Shown here piece after piece: positions 23,543-33,489 of a DNA stretch of 64,000 nt. The notes below the pieces were generated by a model, which did not search any database, was not told the origin of the DNA, and saw nothing but the letters and a program-made list of their open reading frames with translations. Source of the DNA: Blastobasis lacticolella (lineage: Eukaryota; Arthropoda; Insecta; Lepidoptera; Blastobasidae). The stretch covers positions 11,027,545-11,091,544 of the forward strand of contig LR990042.1 of the NCBI GenBank assembly GCA_905147135.1, written 5' to 3'. The first letter of the stretch is position 1, and the number at the start of each line of letters is the position of its first letter. A program made the translations under genes and the position numbers.

Positions 23543-23630
23543 AATACTAATCTGACATAATACAAATAATTAATACTAATCAGACATAATACAAATTATG
23601 ATTACTAATCTGACATAATACAAATAACAA
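23543..23630. repeat. Three-copy short tandem repeat, about 30 bp
   Basis: Variants of TACTAATCTGACATAATACA recur three times (TCTGACATAATACAAAT / TCAGACATAATACAAAT / TCTGACATAATACAAAT), joined by ATTA-rich linkers, inside the left part of the host element. Confidence 0.8.
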
Positions 23631-23689
23631 CTAACTTAATAAAACAATCACTAATTTTGTCCAAGGTCCACGGTATTAGAACTATTAGG

Positions 23690-24370
23690 AATGCTGCTCA
23701 GAAGGCTGGCTGTATTGTCCCCCGTCCGAAGTGGAAGTCAGTCCTATGGGTCTTTAGTAATATCGACCAAGCGCTTAGCTAGCTCCCGAAATAGGGAGTG
23801 TGCGCATGGACACTAGAATTCAAGGGTTTCCACACCAAACGGCGTAAATATGTGGTTTCCACCAAGACTTGCGCCGTTTGAAACTTTCAGTTGAGACGGC
23901 ATCGGGCCGTTACTGGAAGATGGAACTGTGCAAGGGTATCGCTACACGTGGTGTCCCTGACCAAACGTCGCCCCAGCTCCCAGGGCGGGAGTGTCATCCC
24001 TTCGGGCCTCTTACCGTCATCACGGGCCAAACCACCTGGCTCAAGCTTAGCGGGTGCTCCAGAGGTGGTGAAGGCCCGGCGGATGCTATAGTGCGTAACG
24101 CGGTCGAGAAGTGTCCCAATATTTTTAGAAGACATTGCCTGAAGTTAGAGACCTGATTTACACTGGCCAGCAGCCAGCAAACGGGCACGCTCTGCAGAGT
24201 TGGTTGGTGCGTTTAAAAGATTGTTTCGCACCAATCTGCAGCGAGGCTCGCCCCATAGCCGCTGGGAACAGGAATTTTTCGGGAGCTCGACCTCCGGAAA
24301 AACCTCGTGCCAAAGGCTAGAAGGTGAAGTCACGCCTTGTCGACGACATTGTAATAGCAATAGCGTCAAA
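23690..24370 (-). pseudogene. C-terminal domain of an unassigned RT family, broken
   Basis: Minus-strand pieces in two frames read, in order, [70 protein letters not shown], then HSLFRELAKRLVDITKDP and ASLL. I recognise this as the conserved C-terminal domain (DGKRPDG...W...TC.DT) of an RT-bearing protein family common as 'uncharacterized protein' models in animal genomes, including Lepidoptera. Its D/R/P/D and W-D-type spacing might mean a nuclease fold, but that is inference. Here stops and frameshifts interrupt it. Its upstream half is at 28995-29330, on the other side of the mag insertion. Confidence 0.65.
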
Positions 24371-24487
24371 AGCTGCAGAAATGGTACCAGCCCTCGGACA
24401 GCACACCAATCACCCTCAACTCGCGCAAGAGGAGCTATAAATCCTGTAAAACCGTGTTCGCATCTCCTCGTACGATCCCGTGTTTTA

Positions 24488-24492
24488 AGTAG
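24488..24492. repeat. Target-site duplication, left copy (AGTAG)
   Basis: AGTAG directly before the 5' LTR is repeated at 28986-28990 directly after the 3' LTR. Five base pairs is the usual duplication for Ty3/gypsy integrases. Confidence 0.95.
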
Positions 24493-24613
24493 TGTTGTAG
24501 GTAGTAGTTGATTATTATTTGTATGTATGTGGGTACCATCGTTGGTCAGTCATTAAATGCACTACTTAGCGTTCATACGTGTGTTTCATTGGGCTCCATC
24601 TCCGAATGTAACA
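24493..24613 (+). repeat. 5' LTR (121 bp)
   Basis: TG...CA termini (TGTTGTAGG ... TGTAACA), base-for-base the same as 28865-28985. Unusually short, so the promoter and polyadenylation signal must be compact. Confidence 0.97.
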
Positions 24614-24665
24614 GTGGCGACGATCAGCTGTAACTCACGAATTAGCATCATTTACGTAGAACGCA

Positions 24666-25322
24666 ATGGCCAAAATAGCAGTAGGTTCACTTACTGTGTT
24701 TAACCATGAAGCAATGGAGTGGTCAATATATAAGGAGCGACTGGATCAATGGCTATTAGCTAACGATATCGGAGATGCCGAAGATAAGTCGGGAGTAAAA
24801 AGGCGGGCTATTTTACTTAGTAGCCTAGCGGAAACGACGTACCGGCTGGTACGAGATCTGGCGGTACCAGAGGACCTAAGTACACTGTCGTACGTGCAAG
24901 TGGTGAAACTGTTTGATAGACATTTTCAAACGAAAAAGTGCGGATTTGCCGAGCGTTACAAGTTCCATACTGCTACGCAGTCAGCGAGTGAAACGTTACC
25001 GGAATGGGCAGCACGCATAAGAGGCCTAGCTTCGCATTGTAAATTTCCAGCGCAAATATTAGAGGAAGCTGTGCGCGACCGCTTTGTACTTGGCATGTCA
25101 GTGGGACCGGAACGTGATAAGTTGTTTTCTATGGAAATGAATTCAGAATTAACTTCGAACAAAGCGTTAGAGATTGCGGAAGGAATTCGGTGCGCACGTA
25201 TAGGAGCACAGCAAGCGGCGAGCAGCAGCCCAGCATTGAGCGCATTGGCACATGACCCCCTGCTGGTACAAAAAGTAGGCGTATCATCGGGCTACGGAGC
25301 GACGCAAGCGCGCCGCGGCGGC

Positions 25323-25353
<31 letters not shown>

Positions 25354-28300
25354 CGCGGTGCGCGGCCTGCGGCTTTCGTGGACACCAAGTAGCAACGTGT
25401 CGTTACGCGGAGTTTAAGTGCAACAGTTGTGGTCAAAAAGGGCATCTTAAACGGATGTGCCAGCAGAATAGGCAAAAACAGCATTTTATTGAGGGTTGTG
25501 CTGATGCTAGTGATGATGACGGTAAGCAAGTAATTTTTAATATACGAACGTATCGCGGAGAACCTATGAAGGTGAGAGTATCGATTAACGAATTTTTTAT
25601 TGATTTCGAGTTAGACACCGGCTCGGCCGTGACAGTAATTTCTGAAGAGTTATTTGCCAAATATTTCGCACAGTACGTTATAAAACCGAGCAAAATAATT
25701 TTGCAAAGTTATAATGGGGGTAGGTTAATGACACTCGGCGTAGTCAGTTTGCCATTCACCTATAGGTCTATAACGCATCATATAGATGTGTATGTGGTGC
25801 GGAACGGCGGCCCACCGTTGTTAGGTCGAGATTTTATTTCTCGATTCAATTTGCAAATGACTACTATTAACAATTGTCATTCCAGTATGTGCGAAAACGT
25901 AATCAATAAATATCCAAGGTTATTCTCTAATACGCTTGGATGTTGTAATGAATTGGAAGTTGATTTAACCTTAAAACCCGATTCCAAGCCCATTTTTTGT
26001 AGATCTCGACCCCTTCCGTTCGCGCTAAGGGATAAGGTGGAACGTGAGCTTCAGAGACTCGTGGAGTTAGGAATATTAGAACCAGTCAAATATTCCGAGT
26101 ACGCTAGCCCCATTGTGCCAGTTTTAAAACATGACAATTCGATTCGTATCTGCGCAGACTACTCAGTAACCATCAATAAGCAATTATTAGTAGAAAAATT
26201 CCCATTACCAACGGTGGATGAACTTTTTTCTAAATTGTATGGTGGAGAACAGTTTAGTAAATTAGACTTGTCGCGGGCGTACAACCAGTTCCGTTTGAAT
26301 GACTCATCGCAGATGCTGACTTGTATAAATACGCACAAGGGTTTATACAAATATACAAGGCTGGTATTCGGGTTATCGAGTGCGCCAGCCATCTTTCAAA
26401 GAGCCATGGAGTCGTTATTGACGGGGATAGACGGGGTTCTTTTATTTTTGGATGATATATTAGTAACGGGCAAAACTAAGGAGGAACATTTAAAACGCCT
26501 AGATGAGGTTTTTAGTAGGTTAGAAAGGGCAGGCTTAGTACTACAGAAAGAAAAATGCTTCCTGTTCCAAGAATCCGTGTCGTATTTGGGCTATTCTATT
26601 GATAAGCATGGTCTACGTAAAACTTTAGATAAAGTTAAAGCAATTTTAAAAGCCAAGGTTCCGTCGAATGTATCTGAATTAAAGTCATTTTTAGGTTTAG
26701 TCAATTATTATCGGAATTTTGTTAAAAATGCTTCGATGATCTTAAGCCCATTGTACGATTTATTAAAGAAAAATACCAGCTGGAATTGGACTAAACAACA
26801 CGACGAATCGGTTTTAAAAATTAAGCAAGCATTGGCATCGGATAACACTTTAGCACATTACAATCCAAACGCGCAAATTATTTTAACAGTTGATGCATCC
26901 CCCTATGGCCTAGGGGCAATTCTAGCTCAGACAGAAGATGGCATAGAAAAGCCCATCTCATACGCATCTCGCTCTTTAACGGCAGCCGAAAAGGGATACA
27001 GCCAAATACAAAAAGAATCCACGGCAATTATCTTTGGTATTAGGAAGTACCACCAGTATTTGTTTGGTAGGTCGAACCCGTTTCTATTACGTACCGATCA
27101 CAAACCGCTTTTATCCATATTCAATCCAGAGAAAGGGATTCCAGAGATAACGGCTAATAGATTACAGCGTTATGCTATATTTTTATCGGCTTATAACTAT
27201 AGAATTGAGTATGTTAAGAGCGCGCAAAATTGTGCCGATTTCCTTAGTAGATCCGTAGAACACGACTCATCTGCAAAGTGCAGTTCGCGGGATGCCGCAA
27301 CTTACGTACAATTTGTATGTGAAGGGAATTCGTTTTTATCGCTGGCAGATATACGAGAAAAAACCCGATCAGACGTGACTTTAAGTAAAATTACAAATTG
27401 TTTGTTGGAAGGTTGGCCTATGAAAGTAAAAACAAACGAGTTGAGACCGTATTATGATTGCCGTAATGAACTATCGGTCGAGGAAGGTTGCATTATGAGA
27501 GGACACAAGTTAGTTATACCGCCATCTTGTAGACAAGTAGTCTTAAGTGAATTGCATAAGAGTCATTTAGGCATGACAAAGATGAAAGCAGATGCACGGA
27601 ACAGGTTCTGGTGGCCGGGCCTATCAGCTGATATAGAACAATATGTATCTAGCTGCCGCGTATGCGCAGCGCTGCGGCCCTCCCCGCCCCGCGCCCCGCT
27701 CACGCCTTGGCCTTATCCGCCTCGCGCGTGGCATAGGGTGCATTTAGATTTTCTAGGCCCAATCAACAACAAAACATACTTGGTGGCAGTCGATGCCTAC
27801 TCAAAATGGGTGGAATGTTTTGATGTCTCTTCAAGTTATTCCTCGCGAGTGGTTATTGAGAAATTGTGCGAAATAATGGCAAGATTTGGTTTATTCCATA
27901 CAATTTGCACAGATAACGGAACTTCATTTACTTCGCTTGAATTCAAGCATTTTTGTGCTAGGAACGGAATTACCCATTTAACGTCACCGCCTTACAATCC
28001 GGCGAGTAACGGACAAGCGGAGTCATATGTTAAAATAGTTAAAAATGCATTGAAATCTCTCGTACTGGAAGGAACTAATTTCAAAAATATTAATTTAAAA
28101 TTACAGCAATTTCTTTTACGATATAGAAATTCCGTTCATAGCACAACAGAAAGGTCACCTTCGGAAATTTTGTTTGGTCATAAATTAAGATGTCGGTTAG
28201 ATTTGCTAAAACCAAATGACTCAGTACCATCAAACACAACCCTCGACGAAATGGTGAAATCAAAACAGTGCTTGCAGTGTAAAAATTATGGTGGTAAACG

Positions 28301-28847
28301 ATCACTCAACTTACAATTAAACGATAAAGTGTTAGTTAAGGTTTATGTAAACAACAATAAACATACCTGGAAAATCGGCATAATAACGCGGAAATTTGGA
28401 TCTTCGATGTATTTAGTACGTTTAATAGATAACAACGAAATCGTCAAGAAACATGCCAATCAATGTTGGAAATTGAAAGGGGAGGAAGGACCGGATTGCG
28501 AGCCAGCTGTTGCTAAGCATCCTCATCAAGCGAAGGAGCACCTGGTGCCCGCCTTCGTATTACCTACGACGGACAGAGTGACCATGCAGCAGAGGGAAGT
28601 TTCGGTGGGTTCACCAGACCCGGCTACCGGCCCACTAGACCTTCAAGAGGTTATGTCAGCGGCAGGCTGCTCTTCAGGTGCGGAAAATTGGTCTAGCTGT
28701 GAGCAGAGTCCAGAGAGAGCCGTAAACAGTGAGGTGTTAGCCCAACCCGATAAGGGACGGCCAGTTGACGATGCTGACTCAGATCCTCCCCAAACTGGTT
28801 ATTCCAAGCGAAATCGGAAACCTGTAGATTATAGGAAATATTATTAA
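24666..28847 (+). CDS. gag-pol: Gag-Pol polyprotein, mag-like Ty3/gypsy
   Basis: A 1393-residue single frame, starting 52 nt after the 5' LTR. Order of parts: Gag capsid-like region (1-200), a glycine run (about 219-228), two CCHC zinc knuckles (C232-C245, CAACGFRGHQVATC; C252-C265, CNSCGQKGHLKRMC), aspartic protease with DTGS at D317, reverse transcriptase (FLDDIL, catalytic DD at 596-597), RNase H (VDASPYGLGA, D743), integrase HHCC zinc domain (from H964) and DDE core D1028, D1083, E1119, i.e. D,D(35)E. The C-terminal 130 residues are polar and of no assigned function. There is no frameshift between gag and pol and no envelope gene. It copies its RNA into DNA and inserts it into the genome. 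All catalytic residues that can be checked by eye are present. Confidence 0.96.
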
Positions 28848-28864
28848 AACTATTGGTGGAGGGA

Positions 28865-28985
28865 TGTTGTAGGTAGTAGTTGATTATTATTTGTATGTAT
28901 GTGGGTACCATCGTTGGTCAGTCATTAAATGCACTACTTAGCGTTCATACGTGTGTTTCATTGGGCTCCATCTCCGAATGTAACA
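28865..28985 (+). repeat. 3' LTR (121 bp)
   Basis: Identical to 24493-24613. It is preceded by a purine-rich tract and followed by the AGTAG duplication (28986-28990). Confidence 0.97.
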
Positions 28986-28994
28986 AGTAGGTCG

Positions 28995-29330
28995 TACTAC
29001 CACACGTTAAATTTAGAATTTAGCTTCTCGAGAGTCGCCTATTGCTGGCAGCCGACTACTGATTGCAAGAGGTAGCCTTTGTATATAAGATTGCTCGGCT
29101 TTTTGTAGCATTGCCGCATAAACTTATAAGCGGCCGGCAGCTTAGATCGTATTTGACCAAGCAAAGCGCCTCTATCGACGGAGTTGAATCCATTTTTACG
29201 TCACCCTTCAGTACGACTTCAACACTATTACTTTGGAGGAAAGTTCTCATGGCGTTGACGGCGGCTTCACAGTCACCTTTAGATCCAAAGTCTAGCTGGA
29301 TATGCTGGAAGTAATTTGCTGGGCTGGGGG
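28995..29330 (-). pseudogene. RT N-terminal fragment of the unassigned RT family
   Basis: The minus strand reads NYFQHIQLDFGSKGDCEAA, VNAMRTFLQSN, VEVVLKGDVK and, after a frame change, MRQCYKKPSNLIYKG and VVGCQQ followed by a shifted GDS. This follows RT order: fingers, the catalytic-aspartate strand region (usually LKVDVKNAFNSV; here KNAFNS has become KMDSTPS, so motif A is damaged), and the QQGDPLGP box. The second catalytic DD box is absent, so the sequence was deleted between here and 24370 before or besides the mag insertion. It belongs to the same gene as the 23690-24370 C-terminal domain. Confidence 0.7.
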
Positions 29331-29438
29331 GTGGAAAACCGGCGTCGGTAGGTAGTCCCTACCGCAATAGGACGAATGAAACGGGGGTGGAAAACCGGCG
29401 TCGGTAGGTAGTCCCTACCGCAATAGGACGAATGAAAC
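29327..29438. repeat. Perfect tandem duplication, 2 x 56 bp
   Basis: 29327-29382 and 29383-29438 are identical (both start GGGGGTGGAAAACCGGCGTC). The duplication lies in the RT gene remnant and breaks its frame. Zero divergence means it is young compared with the decay of the gene around it. Confidence 0.95.
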
Positions 29439-29599
29439 CATCATTTTTTTAGTTTTAGGCGCCATACTTGGCGCGTACTTACTAAGGACTGTTCTACCTA
29501 GCCTGCCAGTGGTGTCGAGAATTCGTTTATAGAGGCTTGTTCCTTGAAGGCCCTAATGTCGTCGTCGTATGAATGTAGATACAACATTAAAGCCAAGTA

Positions 29600-29977
29600 A
29601 TGTCAAAAAAATACATTATTACGATTTCAATAGAACTCGGTAGAATGTCAGTAACCCATGGTAAAACTAAGCAACTTCAAACTAACATACAAACGGCCCT
29701 GGGTTCAGTTATTGAATCGCTCGCCTCTATTCGAACGATTTACAATGTTGAATATCGACGTGAAAAATTCAATATTTTTAAAATCACATTGGCAACACCG
29801 AAAGAGGGGGCCGTAGTATGGGCAAAAATAGGGAAAAATATAACATTTTTCATAAGGAAATTTAAGATTGAAAATCGTTCGAATCAAAGCGAGCAATTCA
29901 TTGGCAGGTTGACAAATATCTTCCACTGGACCCTGAGACTGATAGAACGGTCTCGGAAGCTGATTGGCACCTTGTGA
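29600..29977 (+). other. Palindromic segment with an unrecognised 125-codon ORF
   Basis: An open plus-strand frame (starts MSKKYIITI) without a recognisable domain. Much of it is covered by a large inverted repeat: the arm ATCGCTCGCCTCTATTCGAA near 29716 pairs with the complement of TTCGAATCAAAGCGAGCAAT near 29877. The open frame is therefore probably incidental to a MITE-like foldback inside the host element. Confidence 0.45.
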
Positions 29978-30124
29978 TGGTATTTTATTATTATTAAAAC
30001 GTAATTTCTAACAAGCATAGCATAAGTTAAGTTAAGTAGCATAAGTACCAAAGTATTTATTTATTTAACAATTTGTATACAAGAAACCATTCACACAAAT
30101 AAGTATTCACAGAATTCTTCAAAA

Positions 30125-30253
30125 AACCATTTTCAAGATTGTAAGTAAACTATTAGTCTCACTTAGTTCGTTTTCTACTTCAATGAAAGTAAATTAAATG
30201 TACTACAACTTTCTTTTAGTTACTTTTATCATAGGACTAGCGATTTTATCAAT
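30125..30253 (-). repeat. Right TIR of host element, inner part
   Basis: The reverse complement matches 23343-23460 (AAGTTGTAGTACATTTAATT, GTGAGACTAAT). It is cut at 30253, where the DIRS-like element begins. The sequence resumes at 35345 with AATTTGCTCCGG, exactly as in the uninterrupted left repeat. Confidence 0.8.
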
Positions 30254-30435
30254 TATATTTCGTCGCTTCATTCTTCAGATATAAGATAATTCACAACGTA
30301 GTCCCTTTAGCCTACAAGGTAGCTTCGCACGTTTATTTAAAGAAAATCGATTTGTTTTCAATCGATAATTTTTTGTTTTTTCGATCCAACGTATCGATAC
30401 AGCCAGCCGCCATTTTTACGTCATTCCTTTTTCGT
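30254..30435 (+). repeat. Left inverted terminal repeat of DIRS-like element
   Basis: Starts TATATTTCGTCGC and runs to ACGTCATTCCTTTTTCG. From about 30279 on, it equals the reverse complement of 35130-35281 (GTCCCTTTAGCCTACAAGGT, AGCCAGCCGCCATTTTTACG). Confidence 0.9.
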
Positions 30436-30462
30436 GCGAGGTAGCGAGCACATCGTGCACAC

Positions 30463-30648
30463 GTGGTGCACAACAAATTGTTAAAATTTTATTTCAAAAG
30501 TAGAAACGCAGCGCCGAAAACAAGATTCGGTATTTTAAAAGAAAAAGCAAAAAACCTACGATGTCACAAAGTGGCGATATTCTCGGATTCCACTTCAGAT
30601 TCCGATAAAAATTCATGTAAGTACCTACAATATTTTCGCCGAATGTAG
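30463..30648 (+). pseudogene. DIRS-like ORF1 start, putative
   Basis: A 61-codon frame just inside the left terminal repeat, in the position of the DIRS gag-like ORF. It contains a basic stretch, then SDSTSDSDKNS. The last codons run into a GTAAGTACCT that resembles a splice donor; the same SD-rich coding and GTAAGTACCT recur at 30921-30955. No gag homology can be shown by eye. Confidence 0.4.
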
Positions 30649-30688
30649 TTACTTTTATAATTTATGCATTGAGTGTTTTAATACAAAA

Positions 30689-31260
30689 CCTGGGGGTTGG
30701 CCGTGAGTCAACACGACGGTGATTTAGCTTAATGTACTTATATACAATAAAAAAGTGAGAATATAATTAAAATTTCATCTGGAGGTTGGTCGAGAATCAA
30801 CCGCCGGTAACAAATAACTACGCATATGCACCTCCTGGGGGTTGGTCGTGAATAAACACGAAGGCAATATGCAATAATCTAGTGTCTCAATCTGCTGATG
30901 ATCGAGGTTTTTAGATACTTTAGATTCCGATTAAAACTCAAGTAAGTACCTATTTTACGCGATTTTCGCTTAATGTGATACGTGTAATTTATGCATCGAG
31001 TGTTTCAATATAAAACCTGGGGGTTGGCCGTGAGTCAACACGATGGTAAAAACCTGGATGTTGGTCGAGAACCAACACGACGGTATCGACACAAAGCCTG
31101 GAGGTTGGTCGTGAACCATCACGAAGGCAATGTGCATAATCACCTGGATGTTGGTCGAGAATCAACGCGAAGGTAAAATTATACACTTGGGTGTTGGTCG
31201 AGAACCAACACGACGGTATCGACACAGAGCTCGGAGGTTGGTCGTGAACCATCACGAAGG
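30689..31260. repeat. Array of nine 31-32-nt hairpin units in two blocks
   Basis: Units of the form CCTGGRGGTTGGTCGTGAAC + CATCACGAAGG start near 30689, 30779, 30834, 31016, 31053, 31099, 31143, 31186 and 31229. Each carries an internal inverted repeat, either TCGTG...CACGA or GTTGG...CCAAC. Two subtypes differ in the loop (GTGAACCATCAC versus GAGAACCAACAC). Units 5+6 and 8+9 are joined by TATCGACACA-G-GC, so a two-unit block was duplicated. The first and second blocks are also preceded by a common 100-nt leader (30588-30690 and 30921-31017). Spacers are irregular, so this is not CRISPR. Function unknown. Confidence 0.85.
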
Positions 31261-31319
31261 CAATGTGCAATTATCCCAAGTGTCTCAACCTGCTGATGAT
31301 CAAGGATCATTTAGAGGTT

Positions 31320-32858
31320 TATGACACCTACCTACCCGCCACCGTCGATCGAGAATCGGCAGCGTGCGGAAAACTTTTATTTTGTGGATATACCCACATT
31401 CTTCACATATCCGTGGTTTTATCTTCGGAATGGTTTTTAGTTGATCGGGGATCAATACAAACACCTTATGAACACTCGATGAACGATGAGAATAATACTT
31501 TAAACAGTGGGGCATTAAGTACCTACTAGTAAAGTAGGGGGTGTAATCGACCACTCGTTTGTTCTAAAACGGACATAATATGATTTTGTCTGCGGTTTTA
31601 GACATCGACACACCTCCGGATGCAATTACTGAGAGGTATTACTCGCTACTGAGGCATTAACAGACCTGACCCAGGTCGCCGTCGCCGATGAGTAGCGAAA
31701 GAGCCTCTGTCGGTGCCGCCGATGCGCCCGCGCACAGTAAGGCCCACAGCCGTTGCGGGCCCTTGCAGCCAATATCCACAACAAACCCGAGCACGGGAAC
31801 AAAATACATAACAATATGAGTCTATTGCGACTCCCTTACAAGGAAAAGATCCTTAAGAGTTATCTAGTGCCGGAAAACATAAAGTTACCCCAGGCTCAAA
31901 AATAAAATTTCGTATAAATAAAGTTTAGGCTCATTAACCGAGAGCGCTTGCGGCCGCGACAAGAAAGCGGCGACGGCGCGGCGGCTACTCGGCGCCGGCG
32001 TCGCTGCGGTCACCCGCGCCGCAAGACGTACCACGTACTCCAACGAGGAGAATACCACATTCATCGCCGTCAAATATCTGAGTGACGCCCGCCGCATACT
32101 CTTGCGATCTTTATTTTATGGACTCGAAATCGAGAATAAAACTGATAAAATTAACGCCTATAATGATAAGGCGTCCTTGAATGTCGTCCGTAACACTTAC
32201 CGAAACGAAACGCTATTCGGAAGTACTGAGTGCGAATTGGCTCCATCGACATACTCCTTGCTCGGCCACGCGAGCCCGGGGAAATGGCCGGCGCGCGGGC
32301 ATCCGCAGCGAGCGTCGGCCCGGCAGCCTCCCCGCGCCGCGGAAGCCGCCGGCCGCCGCAGCCGCGCCTACATAGTCACCTAAGTGACTCATGTACGTCA
32401 CGTTGGTCGCGGACAATTATTTTATAATTAATTGTTGACATTAATTCGTCACGGTTTAGAAGTGCCATTCTATAAGTCCGTGGCACAATATCTATGTTGC
32501 CCCTGGTATAGACAAGTATTCTGTCTTCTGACCGATACCAAACTTTTTGCTCCTGACGAAAAGAAGGAGTCCCCTAGTCCATTAAAATGTTAGTAGATTT
32601 GGGTGCGATTTTAGAGTGTTCAGCCGAACACCTTGCATTGGGCAGGCGGCAGCCCCACATACCTAATCAATTTTTATCTAAAATATTCCCGGCACCTAAA
32701 CCGAATAGGTAAAAATATTCACCATAAATCTAAAATCACATAATAAATTTATACCGACCACGTATATCGGACCACAAAACCATTTCAAAATAAATTCCAA
32801 GAAACACATTTTTAAATATGATAAATTTAAAATTGTTAACTATAAAATCTTTAATTCG
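31320..32858 (+). other. Decayed ORF1-to-RT interval of the DIRS-like element
   Basis: Between the hairpin array and the RT relic I see no domain. Two GC-rich islands (about 31930-32060 and 32240-32370) stand out; overlapping ORFs on both strands there reflect base composition. They may be remains of ORF1 and the RT N-terminus. Confidence 0.45.
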
Positions 32859-33087
32859 ATGGCAGAATTTACAAATTTTCAGCCTTACCGTATTAGTCTC
32901 TCGGTTGCCCCGCGAGGGTTTACTAAAGTGACGACTAAGGTCTTCACCTTCTTAAGGTCTCAAGGCTCAAAATCCGTGCTATACTTAGACGAAATCATTT
33001 GTATTGGCAATGACTTCGAGGAATGTCTAAGCAATGTTAACGAGGCTCAGATTACTTCAATGTCTCGGATTCATAGTCAACGTTAAC
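32859..33087 (+). pseudogene. DIRS-like reverse transcriptase fragment
   Basis: A 75-codon open piece: FQPYRISLSVAPRGFTKV, then VFTFLRSQGSKSVLYLDEI, then IGNDFEECLSNV. This is the palm of a DIRS-type RT (usual form: LPFGLSTAPRVFTKLLKP, YLDDIL). The catalytic YLDD box is YLDE here, so the second aspartate of the pair is changed. The frame stops soon after. A further RT piece survives in shifted frame at about 33240-33330 (LIALSVAACSALQYS). Confidence 0.8.
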
Positions 33088-33489
33088 AATAGCAACTTGT
33101 AATCTAAAAATATGTGTAAAATTCTAGTTTTTTAATTTTGAGAATTTCACTTAATTTTTTTTTTTAACTGGTGAAAAGCGACATTATAGCACACTCAGTG
33201 TATATATTTTCGTCTCTTCCCCGTTGCACAATATAAGTTCGCTCAACTTATTGCGCTGTCAGTAGCAGCTTGTTCAGCGCTACAATACAGCTGATTGCAC
33301 ACAAAAACTTTGGAGACAAATTTTTATCTATTGTTAAAATGTATTTAAAAATATAATAGCTACTTAAACTTTAGCATAAATATCCCCCCGTTCTATGTTC
33401 TTTGAGGATCTTAATGGATGGGCGCAAAACATTGGCCCTTTATTGTCCCTCAGGACTTCATTATGTAAACGAGAACGTCACTTATGCCT

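Larger units (their letters stand above)
24493..28985 (+). mobile_element. Intact mag-like Ty3/gypsy LTR retrotransposon
   Basis: A complete 4493-bp element: 121-bp 5' LTR, primer-binding-site candidate starting TGGCGACGAT at 24615, one gag-pol frame (24666-28847), polypurine tract GGTGGAGGGA at 28855-28864, 121-bp 3' LTR and a 5-bp target duplication. The two LTRs are identical and the frame is open, so insertion is recent and the copy may be autonomous. The very short LTRs and the single gag-pol frame fit the mag clade described from Bombyx mori. The tRNA primer is not identified. Confidence 0.97.

Noticed and set aside
29600..29977. 125-codon ORF as a transposon protein
   Set aside because: Much of the frame overlaps a large inverted repeat, and no domain is visible; an incidental frame is more likely.
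30689..31260. CRISPR-like repeat array
   Set aside because: Repeats are imperfect, spacers are irregular (from about 5 to 150 nt) and themselves partly repeated, the genome is eukaryotic and there are no cas genes. It is a degenerate array inside a DIRS-like element.
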